DNA of 64,000 nucleotides from Kocuria carniphila (GTDB lineage Bacteria; Actinomycetota; Actinomycetes; Actinomycetales; Micrococcaceae): assembly GCF_004136555.1 (NCBI RefSeq), contig NZ_NOIT01000007.1:1-64000 (forward strand), given 5' to 3'. A program made the translations under genes and the position numbers. The notes beneath the pieces are model-generated. The model ran no database searches. It worked only from the letters and a program-made list of their open reading frames with translations, and was not told the origin of the DNA. Of this stretch, positions 7,874-17,297 are shown in pieces; the stretch's first letter is position 1, and every line of letters starts with the position of its first letter.

Positions 7874-7917
7874 GCTCGGCGTGTCCCGTGGACCATAGAG
7901 AAAACACGGTGCCGAGC
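7874..7917 (+). promoter_or_regulatory. 5'-terminal stem-loop of the leuCD leader
   Basis: GCTCGGC (7874-7880) pairs perfectly with GCCGAGC (7911-7917) and the stem can extend inward through G-U pairs. The left arm begins at the position predicted for the transcription start from the -10 at 7862-7867, so the leuCD mRNA would start with this hairpin. A further CCGG-TTCA-CCGG hairpin follows near 7940. I saw no leucine-rich leader peptide. Confidence 0.4.
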
Positions 7918-7978
7918 GATCCACGCGAGGTACCCCGCGACCGGTTCACCGGCGCAGCCATGATCAGGAGAGGTTTAG

Positions 7979-9445
7979 ATGTCAGAAACCACCGGAGCCC
8001 GCACCACTGCGCAGGATTCCAGCGCCACTCCGCGCACGCTCGCCGAGAAGGTCTGGACGGATCACCTGGTGCGCCAGGGCGAGAACGGCCAGCCCGACCT
8101 GATCTACATCGATCTTCACCTCGTCCACGAGGTCACCAGCCCCCAGGCCTTCGAGGGTCTGCGCCTGGCCGGCCGTGGCCTGCGTCGCCCCGATCTGACG
8201 ATTGCAACCGAGGACCACAACACGCCCACCGAAGATATTTTCTCGACCATCAAGGACGAGACTTCCCGCAAGCAGATCGACACCCTGCGTGCCAACTGTG
8301 AAGAATTCGGTGTTCGACTGCACTCCCTGGGAGACGCGGAACAGGGCATCGTGCACGTGGTGGGACCGCAGCTGGGTCTGACCCAACCGGGCATGACCGT
8401 GGTGTGCGGTGACTCCCACACCTCGACCCACGGTGCGTTCGGCGCGCTGGCTTTCGGTATCGGCACCTCCGAGGTCGAGCACGTCATGGCCACCCAGACT
8501 CTGTCGTTGGCTCCGTTCAAGACCATGGCCATCACGGTGGAAGGCACGCTCAAGCCGGGCGTGACCTCCAAGGACATCATCCTGGCGGTGATTGCCAAGA
8601 TCGGCACCGGTGGTGGTCAGGGTTACGTGCTGGAATTCCGGGGCTCGGCCATTCGGTCGCTGTCGATGGAAGCCCGCATGACCATTTGCAACATGTCGAT
8701 CGAGGCCGGTGCCCGCGCGGGCATGATCGCTCCGGACCAGACCACGTTCGATTACGTCCAGGGCCGACCGCATGCGCCGCAGGGCGAGGACTGGGATGCC
8801 GCGGTCGAGTACTGGAAGACCCTGCACACCGATGAGGGCGCCGAGTTCGACAACGAGGTGTTCATCGACGCGGACGAGCTGGAACCGTTCGTCACGTGGG
8901 GCACCAACCCCGGCCAGGGTGTGCCGCTGTCCGAGCCCGTGCCCAACCCGGAGGACGCGGGGGACGACAACGCCAAGGACGCCGCCCGCCGCGCCCTGGA
9001 GTACATGGGCCTGGAAGCCGGGACTCCGATGAAGGAGATCCCCGTGGACACCGTATTCCTGGGGTCGTGCACCAACTCACGCATCGAGGACCTGCGGATC
9101 GCCGCGGACATTGTGAAGGGCCGGACCAAGGCCGAGAACGTGCGCATGATGGTGGTCCCCGGTTCCGCCAAGGTCCGCTTGCAGGCCGAGGCCGAGGGCC
9201 TGGATCAGGTGTTCAGGGACTTCGGTGCGGACTGGCGCTTTGCTGGTTGCTCCATGTGCCTGGGCATGAACCCGGATCAGCTGGCACCGGGGGAGCGCTG
9301 CGCCTCGACCTCCAACCGCAACTTCGAAGGACGCCAGGGTAAGGGTGGTCGCACCCACTTGGTCTCGCCCGTGGTCGCCGCCGCGACCGCCGTGCGCGGA
9401 ACCCTCAGCGCGCCGTCGGACCTGGAATCCGTGCCCGCCGTCTAA
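7979..9445 (+). CDS. leuC: 3-isopropylmalate dehydratase large subunit
   Basis: A 488-residue aconitase-family subunit that, with LeuD, isomerises 2-isopropylmalate to 3-isopropylmalate in leucine synthesis. The three [4Fe-4S] ligands are Cys364 (in CTNSR), Cys424 and Cys427 (GCSMC). The aconitase signatures [22 protein letters not shown] and EDHNTPT are present in the first third (quoted in part: GDSHTSTHG). The length is normal. The start ATG has a strong AGGAGAGG ribosome binding site. leuD follows after 62 bases in the same operon. Confidence 0.97.
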   Translation: MSETTGARTTAQDSSATPRTLAEKVWTDHLVRQGENGQPDLIYIDLHLVHEVTSPQAFEGLRLAGRGLRRPDLTIATEDHNTPTEDIFSTIKDETSRKQIDTLRANCEEFGVRLHSLGDAEQGIVHVVGPQLGLTQPGMTVVCGDSHTSTHGAFGALAFGIGTSEVEHVMATQTLSLAPFKTMAITVEGTLKPGVTSKDIILAVIAKIGTGGGQGYVLEFRGSAIRSLSMEARMTICNMSIEAGARAGMIAPDQTTFDYVQGRPHAPQGEDWDAAVEYWKTLHTDEGAEFDNEVFIDADELEPFVTWGTNPGQGVPLSEPVPNPEDAGDDNAKDAARRALEYMGLEAGTPMKEIPVDTVFLGSCTNSRIEDLRIAADIVKGRTKAENVRMMVVPGSAKVRLQAEAEGLDQVFRDFGADWRFAGCSMCLGMNPDQLAPGERCASTSNRNFEGRQGKGGRTHLVSPVVAAATAVRGTLSAPSDLESVPAV

Positions 9446-9507
9446 ATCGATTCTCGGCGCCCGGCCGGACCGGCAGGCGGCCCAGTAACTGTAGTAAGGA
9501 CCTCACC

Positions 9508-10107
9508 ATGGAGAAATTCATTACCCACCGCGGCACGGGTGTGCCGCTCAAGCAGTCGAACGTGGACACGGACCAGATCATCCCGGCCGTCTACCTCAAG
9601 CGCATCACCAAGACCGGCTTCGACGACGCGCTCTTCGCCGGTTGGCGGAAGAACCCTGACTTCGTGCTCAGCCAGGACGTCTACAAGGACGGTTCCGTGC
9701 TGGTCGCTGGGTCTGACTTCGGCACGGGTTCCTCCCGTGAGCACGCCGTGTGGGCGCTGCGCGACTACGGCTTCAACGTGGTGATTTCCTCCCGTTTCGC
9801 CGACATTTTCCGCGGTAACTCCGGCAAGCAGGGTCTGCTGGCGGCGCAGGTGGACCAGTCGGACGTGGAACTGCTGTGGAAGCTCATGGACGAACAGCCC
9901 GGCATCGAGATCGAGGTGGACCTCGAGTCCAAAACCATCACGTGCGACACCGTCACGGTCCCGTTCCAGATCGACGACTACACCCGGTGGCGTCTGATGG
10001 AAGGACTGGATGACATTGGTCTCACTCTTCAGCATGACGAAGACGTCAAGGCCTACGAAGACGGCCGACCGGCGTTCAAGCCCGTCACGCTCCCGGCAAA
10101 AAGCTGA
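9508..10107 (+). CDS. leuD: 3-isopropylmalate dehydratase small subunit
   Basis: A 199-residue swivel-domain partner of LeuC. It carries the family motifs DTDQIIPA near residue 21 and [17 protein letters not shown] near 69-85, which help form the substrate pocket. The length is typical. A GTAAGGACC-type ribosome binding site lies before the ATG. It is the last gene of leuCD; murA, 99 bases on, has its own -10. Confidence 0.97.
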   Translation: MEKFITHRGTGVPLKQSNVDTDQIIPAVYLKRITKTGFDDALFAGWRKNPDFVLSQDVYKDGSVLVAGSDFGTGSSREHAVWALRDYGFNVVISSRFADIFRGNSGKQGLLAAQVDQSDVELLWKLMDEQPGIEIEVDLESKTITCDTVTVPFQIDDYTRWRLMEGLDDIGLTLQHDEDVKAYEDGRPAFKPVTLPAKS

Positions 10108-10140
10108 GAACTCAGTGCGCTGATAAGTCTGTCGACTCGT

Positions 10141-10146
10141 TAGAAT
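10141..10146 (+). promoter_or_regulatory. murA -10 element
   Basis: TAGAAT matches the -10 consensus in four of six positions, including TA...T, and would start a leader of about 55-60 bases before the murA ATG. No convincing -35 is seen. Confidence 0.4.
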
Positions 10147-10206
10147 AGCCAGGTTCCGTACTGCGCTATGCGATGGAATGTTAGCTTCCCCCGAGATCGG
10201 TAGGTC

Positions 10207-11526
10207 ATGAGTTCTTTACGAATCACCGGCGGAGTTCCGCTGTCAGGTCAGGTAACCGTCCGCGGAGCCAAGAACCTGGTTCCCAAGGCCATGGTCGCTG
10301 CGCTGCTCGGTTCCACACCGTCAGTTCTCGGCAACGTCCCCGAGATCAAGGACGTGTCCGTGGTGACCAACCTCCTTGGTCTGCACGGGGTCTCGGTCAC
10401 TCGTGATGGCGCCGACGGCGTTCTCACCCTCGATCCGTCCAACGTCACCCAGGCGCGCCACGCGGACATCGACGCGCACGCGGGGGATTCTCGAATCCCG
10501 ATCCTTTTGTGCGGCCCGCTGCTGCACGCGTTGGGTGAGGCGTTCATTCCCGACCTGGGTGGCTGCCGCATCGGTGACCGACCCATCAACTACCACCTGG
10601 AAGTGCTGCGCAACTTCGGTGCGCGTGTCGAGAAGCTGGAATCCGGCATCCGCATGAGTGCACCACACGGGTTGCAGGGCGCCAAGATCGATCTGCCCTA
10701 CCCGTCCGTGGGCGCCACCGAACAGGTCCTGCTCACCGCGACCCGCGCCGAGGGTCACACCGAACTGCGGGGGGCCGCGACCGAACCCGAGATCATGGAC
10801 CTGATCGCCATTCTGCAGAAGATGGGCGCGATCATCACGGTCCAGACCGACCGCGTGATCCGCATCGAGGGTGTTCCTGAGCTGCGCGGCTACAAGCACC
10901 GTGCCCTGCCGGACCGTATCGAGGCGGCGTCGTGGGGTTCCGCGGCACTGTCCACCGGCGGTGACATCTTTGTGGCCGGGGCCAAGCAGGCGGACATGAT
11001 GGCCTTCCTCAACACCTACCGCAAGCTCGGTGGCGGCCTGGACATACAGGACGAGGGCATCCGCTTCTACCACCCGGGTGGCGATCTGAACCCGCTCATC
11101 GTGGAAACCAACGTGCACCCCGGATTCATGACCGACTGGCAGCAGCCCCTGGTGGTCGCTCTGACCCAGGCCAAGGGCGTGTCGATCGTGCACGAGACGG
11201 TCTACGAGAATCGTTTCGGTTTCACCCGCGCGCTCAACCGCATGGGTGCCGGAATCCAACTGCACCGCGAGTGCCTGGGGTCCGTGCCGTGCCGCTTCGG
11301 TCAACGCAACTTCCTGCACTCCGCCGTAATTTCCGGCCCCACGCCTCTGAAGGCCACGGACATCAACATCCCCGACTTGCGCGGTGGCTTCTCGCACCTG
11401 ATCGCGGCCATGGCGGCGGACGGCGTTTCACACGTGACCGGTATCGAACTGATCAAACGAGGCTACGAGCACTTCACCGATAAGCTGGCGGGACTGGGCG
11501 CGGACTTCGATCTCGAAGAACGCTGA
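10207..11526 (+). CDS. murA: UDP-N-acetylglucosamine 1-carboxyvinyltransferase
   Basis: A 439-residue cytoplasmic enzyme that transfers enolpyruvate from PEP to UDP-GlcNAc, the first committed step of peptidoglycan synthesis. Two inside-out alpha/beta domains are expected; the Lys-Asn pair of the active site is in RGAKNLVP (19-26). The catalytic loop GGCRIGDRP keeps Cys120, the residue alkylated by fosfomycin; mycobacterial MurA has Asp there, so by that criterion this enzyme should be fosfomycin-sensitive (inference). The start is supported by a weak GGTAGG upstream. It heads a cell-envelope block continuing with plsC, gpsA and ddl. Confidence 0.96.
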   Translation: MSSLRITGGVPLSGQVTVRGAKNLVPKAMVAALLGSTPSVLGNVPEIKDVSVVTNLLGLHGVSVTRDGADGVLTLDPSNVTQARHADIDAHAGDSRIPILLCGPLLHALGEAFIPDLGGCRIGDRPINYHLEVLRNFGARVEKLESGIRMSAPHGLQGAKIDLPYPSVGATEQVLLTATRAEGHTELRGAATEPEIMDLIAILQKMGAIITVQTDRVIRIEGVPELRGYKHRALPDRIEAASWGSAALSTGGDIFVAGAKQADMMAFLNTYRKLGGGLDIQDEGIRFYHPGGDLNPLIVETNVHPGFMTDWQQPLVVALTQAKGVSIVHETVYENRFGFTRALNRMGAGIQLHRECLGSVPCRFGQRNFLHSAVISGPTPLKATDINIPDLRGGFSHLIAAMAADGVSHVTGIELIKRGYEHFTDKLAGLGADFDLEER

Positions 11527-11582
11527 GCACCTGTCGGCCCAGCGAGTGTCTGTCACGAGCGGTGTAGGGAGAGAATGCTCGA

Positions 11583-12326
11583 GTGAGTAGAACGTCGCAG
11601 CGGTCCACGTACCGGGTCTTGGCGGGGATCGCCATTCCCCTCTACCGTTTGGTCGCCAAGATCTCCTGGAGGGGGACCGAGAACTTTCCGGACTCCGGGG
11701 GGTTCGTGGTCGCGGCCAATCACCTCACCGAGATCGACCCCATCACGGTGGCGTACCCGGTCTACAAGTCGGGCATCATGCCCAGGTTTCTGGCCAAGGA
11801 GTCCTTGTTCCGGGTCCCCGTCATTGGTCGGCTGCTCACCCACATCCGCATGGTTCCCGTGTATCGCGGGACCACGCGCGCCAAGGATTCGTTGGAAGCC
11901 GCGTTCATTGAGCTCAATGACGGTGGTGCCATCCTGGTGTATCCGGAAGGCACCGTGACTCGTGACCCCCGCATGTGGCCCATGCGCGCCCACACGGGAG
12001 CGTCGCGGCTGTCGCTGCAGGGCCAAGTTCCCGTGGTGCCCATGGCCCACTGGGGCGACCAGGAGGTGCTGTACCGGGACCCGCAGGGGAAACGGACCTT
12101 CAACCTGTTCCCGCCCAAGAAGGTCCGCGTGCTCATTGGGGAACCCCTCCTTCCGCAGGACCTCATGCGTCCCGGGAAACACTCCACGGATCAACCCACC
12201 GCGGATGACCTCAATTACGCGACCACCGTGATCATGGATCGCATCACCGATCTCCTGGCCGAGTTGCGTGCTGAAGTAGCGCCCGCGGACCGCTTCAACC
12301 CTCGCGTTCGCAAGGAATCCCGATGA
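11583..12326 (+). CDS. plsC: 1-acylglycerol-3-phosphate acyltransferase
   Basis: A 247-residue lysophosphatidate acyltransferase that makes phosphatidic acid at the membrane. Catalytic HX4D is His47-LTEI-Asp52, the glycerol-phosphate binding PEGT is at 121-124, and a hydrophobic N-terminal stretch (about 11-27) anchors it. The start is GTG with AGGGAGAG about nine bases upstream; a nearer ATG at 11575 is out of frame and stops after three codons. The stop overlaps gpsA by ATGA, coupling two steps of phospholipid synthesis. Confidence 0.93.
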   Translation: MSRTSQRSTYRVLAGIAIPLYRLVAKISWRGTENFPDSGGFVVAANHLTEIDPITVAYPVYKSGIMPRFLAKESLFRVPVIGRLLTHIRMVPVYRGTTRAKDSLEAAFIELNDGGAILVYPEGTVTRDPRMWPMRAHTGASRLSLQGQVPVVPMAHWGDQEVLYRDPQGKRTFNLFPPKKVRVLIGEPLLPQDLMRPGKHSTDQPTADDLNYATTVIMDRITDLLAELRAEVAPADRFNPRVRKESR

Positions 12327-13468
12327 ACGCCTCTGCCGGCCGCCCGATCGACCGCGAGGCACCCCCGGAAGCCGCCGCGGCGTCGTCGTTGATCGCCCTG
12401 GCCGAGGAACCCAACGGGCCGAGCAAAGTCGCCGTGCTGGGCGCGGGTTCGTGGGGCACCACGTTCGCCAAGGTCCTCGCCGACGCCGCTCGCGACGCCG
12501 GTGCCGAACGCACCGTCCACTTGTGGGGCCGCAATCCCGAATCGATGGAGCGGATCCGCGAGACCGGCCGCAACGAGCGCTACGTGCCCGACATCCATCT
12601 GCCGAACCAGATTCATTTCTCCTCCGATCTGCGCGACACCCTGAGGGGGGCGCGTTTGGTCGTGGCCGCGATCCCGGCGCAGTCACTGCGCGCGCAACTG
12701 GCTGCGGTGGCCGAGCTGATCGACCCGGACGCTGTGGTGTTGTCACTGGCCAAGGGCCTGGAATCCGCGACCGGACTGCGCATGACCGAGGTGATTGCGC
12801 AGGCTCTGGCCGAGCACACCGAGAGCAGTCATGACGATTGGGCGCGCCGCTCGTGCGTGCTCTCGGGTCCGAACCTGGCCATGGAAATCGCGCGGGAAGA
12901 GCCCACCGCATCCGTGGTGGCGGCCCCGGAACTGACCACCGCCGCGTGGGTGGCCCGTTGCTGCGCCGCCCCGTACTTCCGTCCGTACACGAATACCGAT
13001 GTCACCGGCACAGAGATCGGCGGCCTGGTGAAGAACGTGATCGCCCTGTGCGTCGGCATCTGTGACGGCCGCGGCTACGGCGACAATTCCAAGGCCTCCG
13101 TGATGACCCGTGGGCTGGCCGAAACCACCCGCCTGGCCCTGGCGCTGGGCGGTGACCTGACCACGCTGTCCGGGCTGTCCGGCATGGGAGACCTGGTCGC
13201 CACGTGTTCGTCTTCGCTGTCCAGGAACCACACGGCGGGTAAGCTGCTGGGTTCGGGACTGAGTATCGCTCAGGTCCAGGACGCCATGACCCAAACCGCG
13301 GAGGCCATCAGGTCGGCCCCCGCCGTGTTGGCTCTGGCCCAAGAACACGACGTGGAAATGCCCATCACGGAGGCTGTGGTGGGTGTGCTGCGCGGCGACA
13401 TTCCGGTAGATCAGCTGGCACCCAAGCTGCTCGGCCGCGATCTCAAATCCGAAGGGAACAGCGCATGA
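12323..13468 (+). CDS. gpsA: NAD(P)H-dependent glycerol-3-phosphate dehydrogenase
   Basis: A 381-residue enzyme that reduces dihydroxyacetone phosphate to sn-glycerol-3-phosphate for phospholipids. The Rossmann motif VLGAGSWGTTFAKVLA starts near residue 38 and the catalytic Lys lies in GLVKNVIAL near residue 235, followed by DNSKAS. It has about 35 extra N-terminal residues (Ala/Glu-rich) relative to the usual start; the ATG is retained because it overlaps plsC by four bases (ATGA). It is also coupled to ddl by a second ATGA overlap. Confidence 0.96.
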   Translation: MNASAGRPIDREAPPEAAAASSLIALAEEPNGPSKVAVLGAGSWGTTFAKVLADAARDAGAERTVHLWGRNPESMERIRETGRNERYVPDIHLPNQIHFSSDLRDTLRGARLVVAAIPAQSLRAQLAAVAELIDPDAVVLSLAKGLESATGLRMTEVIAQALAEHTESSHDDWARRSCVLSGPNLAMEIAREEPTASVVAAPELTTAAWVARCCAAPYFRPYTNTDVTGTEIGGLVKNVIALCVGICDGRGYGDNSKASVMTRGLAETTRLALALGGDLTTLSGLSGMGDLVATCSSSLSRNHTAGKLLGSGLSIAQVQDAMTQTAEAIRSAPAVLALAQEHDVEMPITEAVVGVLRGDIPVDQLAPKLLGRDLKSEGNSA

Positions 13469-14628
13469 TGAACAGTGCGGACAACGCTCAAGCGACCGCG
13501 GAGGGGGCCGGTTCGGCCACGAAACCCTGCGTCGCCGTGGTGTTCGGGGGCCGTTCCTCCGAGCACTCGGTGTCCTTGATCACCGCGCGTTCGGTGCTGC
13601 GTGCCATTAACCGCGACCGGTGGGACGTGGTGAGCGTGGGCATCTCCACGGACGGCGCCTGGTTCCTGTACTCCCAGGACGAGTTGGAAGCACTTCTGGA
13701 TCATCAGCCCCTGGCCACGTTGCCCGTGGGTGATCAGCGCGTCACCTTGCCGCTGCAGGTGGGGGAGAACGAGCTACTCGTCCACGACCTCAATTCCGAA
13801 GGCGGCACCATCACCCGGGGCCGCCACATCGACGCCGTGTTCCCGCTGCTGCACGGGCCCTTCGGTGAGGACGGAACCCTGCAGGGTCTGTTGGAGTTGG
13901 CCGACCTGCCGTACGTGGGCTGCGGTGTCTCGGCCTCTGCCATTGGCATGGACAAGCACTTCATGAAGGTCGCCTTCGAGGCCGCCGGACTGGAGGTCGG
14001 CCCGTACACGGTGGTGCACAACCGCGACTGGCTGACCAACTCGGAGCAGGTCCGGGAGAACGTGGCCGCGCTCGGGTTCCCGGTGTTCGTCAAACCCGCC
14101 CGCGCGGGTTCATCGTTCGGAATCACCCGCGTCGACAGGGCAGAGGACCTCGACGTCGCCATCGAGACAGCCCGCGAGCACGACCTCAAGCTCGTGATCG
14201 AGGCGGGGATCGAGGGCCGCGAAATCGAGTGTGCCGTGCTGGGCGGCCATGAGTGGTCCGCGCCGCGCGCGTCCCTGCCCGGCGAGATCGAGGTCCAGGG
14301 CCACGACTTCTACGACTTCGAGGCCAAGTACGTCGAGGACGACGGCGCTCGGCTGTCCTGCCCCGCGAATCTCCCGGGCGACGTGATCGAGACTCTGCGG
14401 GAGAAGGCCGTTCAGGCGTTCGATGCCATCGACGGTGAAGGTCTGTCGCGCTGCGATTTCTTCGTGACGCCCGATCACGGGGTGGTTATCAACGAGATCA
14501 ACACGATGCCCGGCTTCACGCCCATTTCCATGTACCCGCGGATGTGGGCGGCGTCCGGACTGGAGTACCCGGACCTGATCGACGAGCTGATTTCGCTGGC
14601 TCTCGAACGTCCCGTGGGACTGCGCTAA
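13465..14628 (+). CDS. ddl: D-alanine-D-alanine ligase
   Basis: A 387-residue ATP-grasp enzyme joining two D-alanines for peptidoglycan. Visible landmarks are the N-terminal VVFGGRSSEHSVSLITARSV (about 24-43), the ATP-grasp loop KPARAGSSFGITRV, and the metal site INEINTMPGFTPISMYPRM near the C-terminus. The start is ATG overlapping gpsA; an adjacent second ATG (ATGATG) could also serve. It ends the murA-plsC-gpsA-ddl run and is followed by a bidirectional terminator. Confidence 0.96.
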   Translation: MMNSADNAQATAEGAGSATKPCVAVVFGGRSSEHSVSLITARSVLRAINRDRWDVVSVGISTDGAWFLYSQDELEALLDHQPLATLPVGDQRVTLPLQVGENELLVHDLNSEGGTITRGRHIDAVFPLLHGPFGEDGTLQGLLELADLPYVGCGVSASAIGMDKHFMKVAFEAAGLEVGPYTVVHNRDWLTNSEQVRENVAALGFPVFVKPARAGSSFGITRVDRAEDLDVAIETAREHDLKLVIEAGIEGREIECAVLGGHEWSAPRASLPGEIEVQGHDFYDFEAKYVEDDGARLSCPANLPGDVIETLREKAVQAFDAIDGEGLSRCDFFVTPDHGVVINEINTMPGFTPISMYPRMWAASGLEYPDLIDELISLALERPVGLR

Positions 14629-14642
14629 CTAGTCGTCGATTC

Positions 14643-14679
14643 GAACACCCCCTGGCCCGACTCGGGTTAGGGGGTGTTC
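14643..14679. terminator. Bidirectional terminator between ddl and the DUF3515 gene
   Basis: A perfect 11-bp stem (GAACACCCCCT pairing with AGGGGGTGTTC) encloses a loop that itself can pair (CCCGA with TCGGG). It serves convergent genes; the stop codon of the reverse-strand gene (14667-14669) lies inside the structure, so its last codons are part of the loop and right arm. Confidence 0.75.
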
Positions 14680-15203
14680 TGCAAGTCCAGAGTGTCGGAG
14701 ACGGACAGGCACGTGCTCTCCTGCGGGATCTGTGCCACGGCGCTGCCGGCCTCCACGATTGCGGTGGATGAGGGGACGCGACCGGTGTCGAAGAGCATTT
14801 CCACCGCGGGGGAGCGACCGTAACTGACGGCTCGCCACTGGTTTTCCTGGCCCTCGACCTCGGAGATGAGCCAGTCGACGCCGTTGACGTTGGTGCACGG
14901 GTCGGTGGTGGGTGCGGGCGGTTCCACACCGCAGCGCACGATCACGCCCGAGGGTTCGCCGTAGGCGGTGGTGCCCTGGCTCGTGGTGGCCCGCTGATCC
15001 AGGTCACCCATGGTCTCGGGCATGGCCAGCATGGCGGACGCGCACGCGGGGTCCGTATTGTGCGGTGCGCCTTCGACCGAGACGGGGGAGCCGCAACCGG
15101 TGAGCAACAATCCGCTCAGTGCCATGGTCGCCAGGGCCGCGCGGCGGGTGGAGATGTGGAGTCCGTGAGATCCGTCCTGGGAGCGCGCGCGGGAGAAGAA
15201 CAT
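14667..15203 (-). CDS. DUF3515-family lipoprotein
   Basis: A 178-residue predicted lipoprotein. From the chosen ATG at 15203 the signal sequence runs through basic residues (STRRAALATMALSG) to the lipobox LLTGC, so the mature protein would be lipidated at that Cys and held on the outer face of the membrane. The remainder matches the actinobacterial DUF3515 pattern, with several cysteines likely to form disulfides. This start has GGAGGT directly upstream and a TACAGT -10 seven bases away; a longer upstream frame lacks support. DUF3515 commonly lies between ddl and thiL in actinobacteria. The function is unknown. Confidence 0.78.
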   Translation of the reverse strand: MFFSRARSQDGSHGLHISTRRAALATMALSGLLLTGCGSPVSVEGAPHNTDPACASAMLAMPETMGDLDQRATTSQGTTAYGEPSGVIVRCGVEPPAPTTDPCTNVNGVDWLISEVEGQENQWRAVSYGRSPAVEMLFDTGRVPSSTAIVEAGSAVAQIPQESTCLSVSDTLDLQNTP

Positions 15204-15210
15204 GACCTCC

Positions 15211-15268
15211 ACTGTAGACGTGCTGACCGGGTGGCTTCTGCGAACCAGGGTGTGCCGCTCGTTACGCT
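15211..15268. promoter_or_regulatory. Divergent -10 elements for the lipoprotein and thiL
   Basis: On the reverse strand TACAGT (15211-15216) is seven bases from the DUF3515 ATG; on the forward strand TACGCT (15263-15268) is six bases from the thiL ATG. Both fit the leaderless geometry seen elsewhere in the window, although the lipoprotein start also has a GGAGGT sequence. Confidence 0.45.
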
Positions 15269-15274
15269 GAACCC

Positions 15275-16348
15275 ATGACCGTTTCCCCCACACCGACCCC
15301 CGCAGCCACGGTGGAGCAGGTCTCCGAATCCGAGCTGCTGTCAGTGTTCCTGCCGCTGTCCAAAACCGCGTCCTCGTATGTCGAGGTGGGGCCTGGGGAC
15401 GATTGCGCTGTGGTGGCGGTTCCGCAAGGGCGAGTCGTCATCACGACCGACACACAAGTGGTTGACCAGGATTTCCGGGTGCGCTGGCCCAACGGCTACG
15501 AAACCACGGGAGCGGATACCGCCCACAAATGCGCGGCGCAAAACCTTGCGGACATCGCCGCGATGGGCGCGGTTCCAACCTCCATGGTCGTGTCGATGAC
15601 CTTGCCCGGGAACACCCCGGTGCAGTGGGTGCAGGACTTCGCCACCGGGCTGGCAGAAGCGTTCGACAGACTCGGTGCCACCGATTGTGCCCTGGTGGGC
15701 GGTGATTTGGGTCGCGGCCGTGAGTTGTCCGTGACCGCAACGGTGCTGGGCGTCATGGAGGATGGAAACCCAGTGCTGCGGTCGGGGGCCGGTGCCGGTG
15801 GGACGTTGGTGCACGTCGGCGCTCTCGGACTTGCTGCCGCGGGGCTCAGCGCTCTGGAGGCCCCGCCCGGCAGCGGCTGGGACCGGGTACCCGAGCACAA
15901 TCGACGAGAACTCGAGCGCGCACAGTTGCGTCCCCTTGCACCGATTCTTACTGGGCCGAAAGCTGCCCGCGCCGGCGTGAGCGCCATGATCGACATCTCG
16001 GACGGACTGTTACGTGATGCGGGCCGTGTGGCGCGAGCGAGCGGCGTCGTCGTCGACCTGGACCCGGCTGCCCTGGAAGAGGCCGTGGCGCAGCTGGCGG
16101 AGGCCGGCAATGCCGCCGGTGTGGACCCGTGGCGCTGGGTGCTGACCGGGGGAGAGGACCACGGTTTGCTCGCTGTGCTTCCGCCCGGTGTTCAGGTTCC
16201 CCCGGGGATGCGTGCGATAGGCTCGTGTGCGCCCGCAGACCGCCGACCGGCGGATATCGGGGACACCGCCGTCACCATTGCCGGGCAGGATCCGGGCCAA
16301 TGGCTCGGCTACGACGTGGGTGAAGGATGGGATCATTTTGAGCCATAA
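15275..16348 (+). CDS. thiL: Thiamine-phosphate kinase
   Basis: A 357-residue enzyme of the PurM/ThiL fold that phosphorylates thiamine monophosphate to the cofactor thiamine diphosphate. The ATP/metal motif GPGDDCAVV near residue 41 is diagnostic, followed by TDTQVVDQDF, the NLADIAAMGA segment and the second glycine-rich DISDGLLRDAGRVA near residue 240. The length is slightly above the 325-340 typical. ATG at 15275 has TACGCT six bases upstream and no ribosome binding site. Confidence 0.93.
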   Translation: MTVSPTPTPAATVEQVSESELLSVFLPLSKTASSYVEVGPGDDCAVVAVPQGRVVITTDTQVVDQDFRVRWPNGYETTGADTAHKCAAQNLADIAAMGAVPTSMVVSMTLPGNTPVQWVQDFATGLAEAFDRLGATDCALVGGDLGRGRELSVTATVLGVMEDGNPVLRSGAGAGGTLVHVGALGLAAAGLSALEAPPGSGWDRVPEHNRRELERAQLRPLAPILTGPKAARAGVSAMIDISDGLLRDAGRVARASGVVVDLDPAALEEAVAQLAEAGNAAGVDPWRWVLTGGEDHGLLAVLPPGVQVPPGMRAIGSCAPADRRPADIGDTAVTIAGQDPGQWLGYDVGEGWDHFEP

Positions 16349-16370
16349 AGGAGGCTCTACGGTATCGGCC

Positions 16371-17297
16371 GTGCGCGATTGGTTGGACTGCGCGCACCGT
16401 GCTCTGGTCGAGCACACGGACGTCCTCAATGATCTCAATGTCTTTCCCGTGGCCGATTCCGATACCGGCGTCAATCTCAGCACCACGGTGGGCTACGCGA
16501 CCGAGGCGGCCCAGCTGATCGAGGGCAACGACATTGGCGAGCTGCTGCAGCATGCCGGCCGTGCCGCCCTGGAACAGGCTCGAGGGAACTCCGGTGTGCT
16601 CGTGGCCCTGACGCTCACCGCCATGGGAACATCCCTCGAAGGTTCCACGCGCATGACGGCCGGTGAACTCCGAGATGCGTTTTCCGCCGCGCAGGTGCGT
16701 TGTTGGTCGGCACTCACCGATCCGGTGGACGGCACGTTGATTTCCGTCCTTGAGGCCGTGAGCAAGGTGTCTCTCCCGGAGAATTCCCAGGACGGCTCCA
16801 ACCAACAACTCTCCGACTGGATGGACCTGGTCATCGCCCGCGGCAGCCACGCCGTGATCGAGACCGTGGACCAACTTCCGGTACTGCACGAACGCGGCAC
16901 CGTGGATTCGGGTGCGCTCGGCATGTTGATCGTACTGGTCGAACTCAGGGCGGCCCTGACCGGTGACCTGACCCGGCACAATCCGGTCCCGGACATCATT
17001 CGCGACTACTCCGACCACACCGGGCACAAGGACAAACACGATTCCGTTGGCTTCGAGGTCATGTGCACGGTGGAGCTTTCCGCCCTGGACGCCGCCGAAC
17101 TGCGCCACGAACTGGACAGTGCCGGGGACAGCGTCTTGGTCAGTGCAGTGAGTGAAACGGACAACGGCTACACGTGGCGCGTGCACGTGCACGTGGAAGA
17201 TCCCGAGGAAGCACTGGAACTCATGCGCGCACGCGGCCAGGCGGTCAACGTGAGCGTGACGTCACTCGGTTCTGACGAGCCCCAGGTTTCTCCGTGA
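16371..17297 (+). CDS. DAK2-domain protein (DhaL-like, short YloV/FakA relative)
   Basis: A protein of about 308 residues whose first 200 form a DAK2 domain: the nucleotide/Mg site NVFPVADSDTGVNLSTT and the loop ARGNSGVLVALTL are clear. Full-length YloV/FakA proteins bind fatty-acid carrier protein and run to about 550 residues; this one stops much earlier, so the C-terminal part is reduced. The start is uncertain: a near-perfect AAAGGAGG at 16347-16354 overlaps the thiL stop but no ATG, GTG or TTG follows at normal distance. GTG at 16371 (16 bases away) and TTG at 16338 are candidates; homology begins at RDWLD, favouring GTG. Its stop overlaps recG. Confidence 0.72.
   Translation: MRDWLDCAHRALVEHTDVLNDLNVFPVADSDTGVNLSTTVGYATEAAQLIEGNDIGELLQHAGRAALEQARGNSGVLVALTLTAMGTSLEGSTRMTAGELRDAFSAAQVRCWSALTDPVDGTLISVLEAVSKVSLPENSQDGSNQQLSDWMDLVIARGSHAVIETVDQLPVLHERGTVDSGALGMLIVLVELRAALTGDLTRHNPVPDIIRDYSDHTGHKDKHDSVGFEVMCTVELSALDAAELRHELDSAGDSVLVSAVSETDNGYTWRVHVHVEDPEEALELMRARGQAVNVSVTSLGSDEPQVSP

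Noticed and set aside
7072-8301. A 409-codon forward frame across the regulator gene and leuC start
   Set aside because: Antisense to the IclR gene and out of frame with leuC; no recognisable protein features.
10255-10600. MurA with the Asp substitution of mycobacteria
   Set aside because: The loop reads GGCRIGDRP, so Cys is present.
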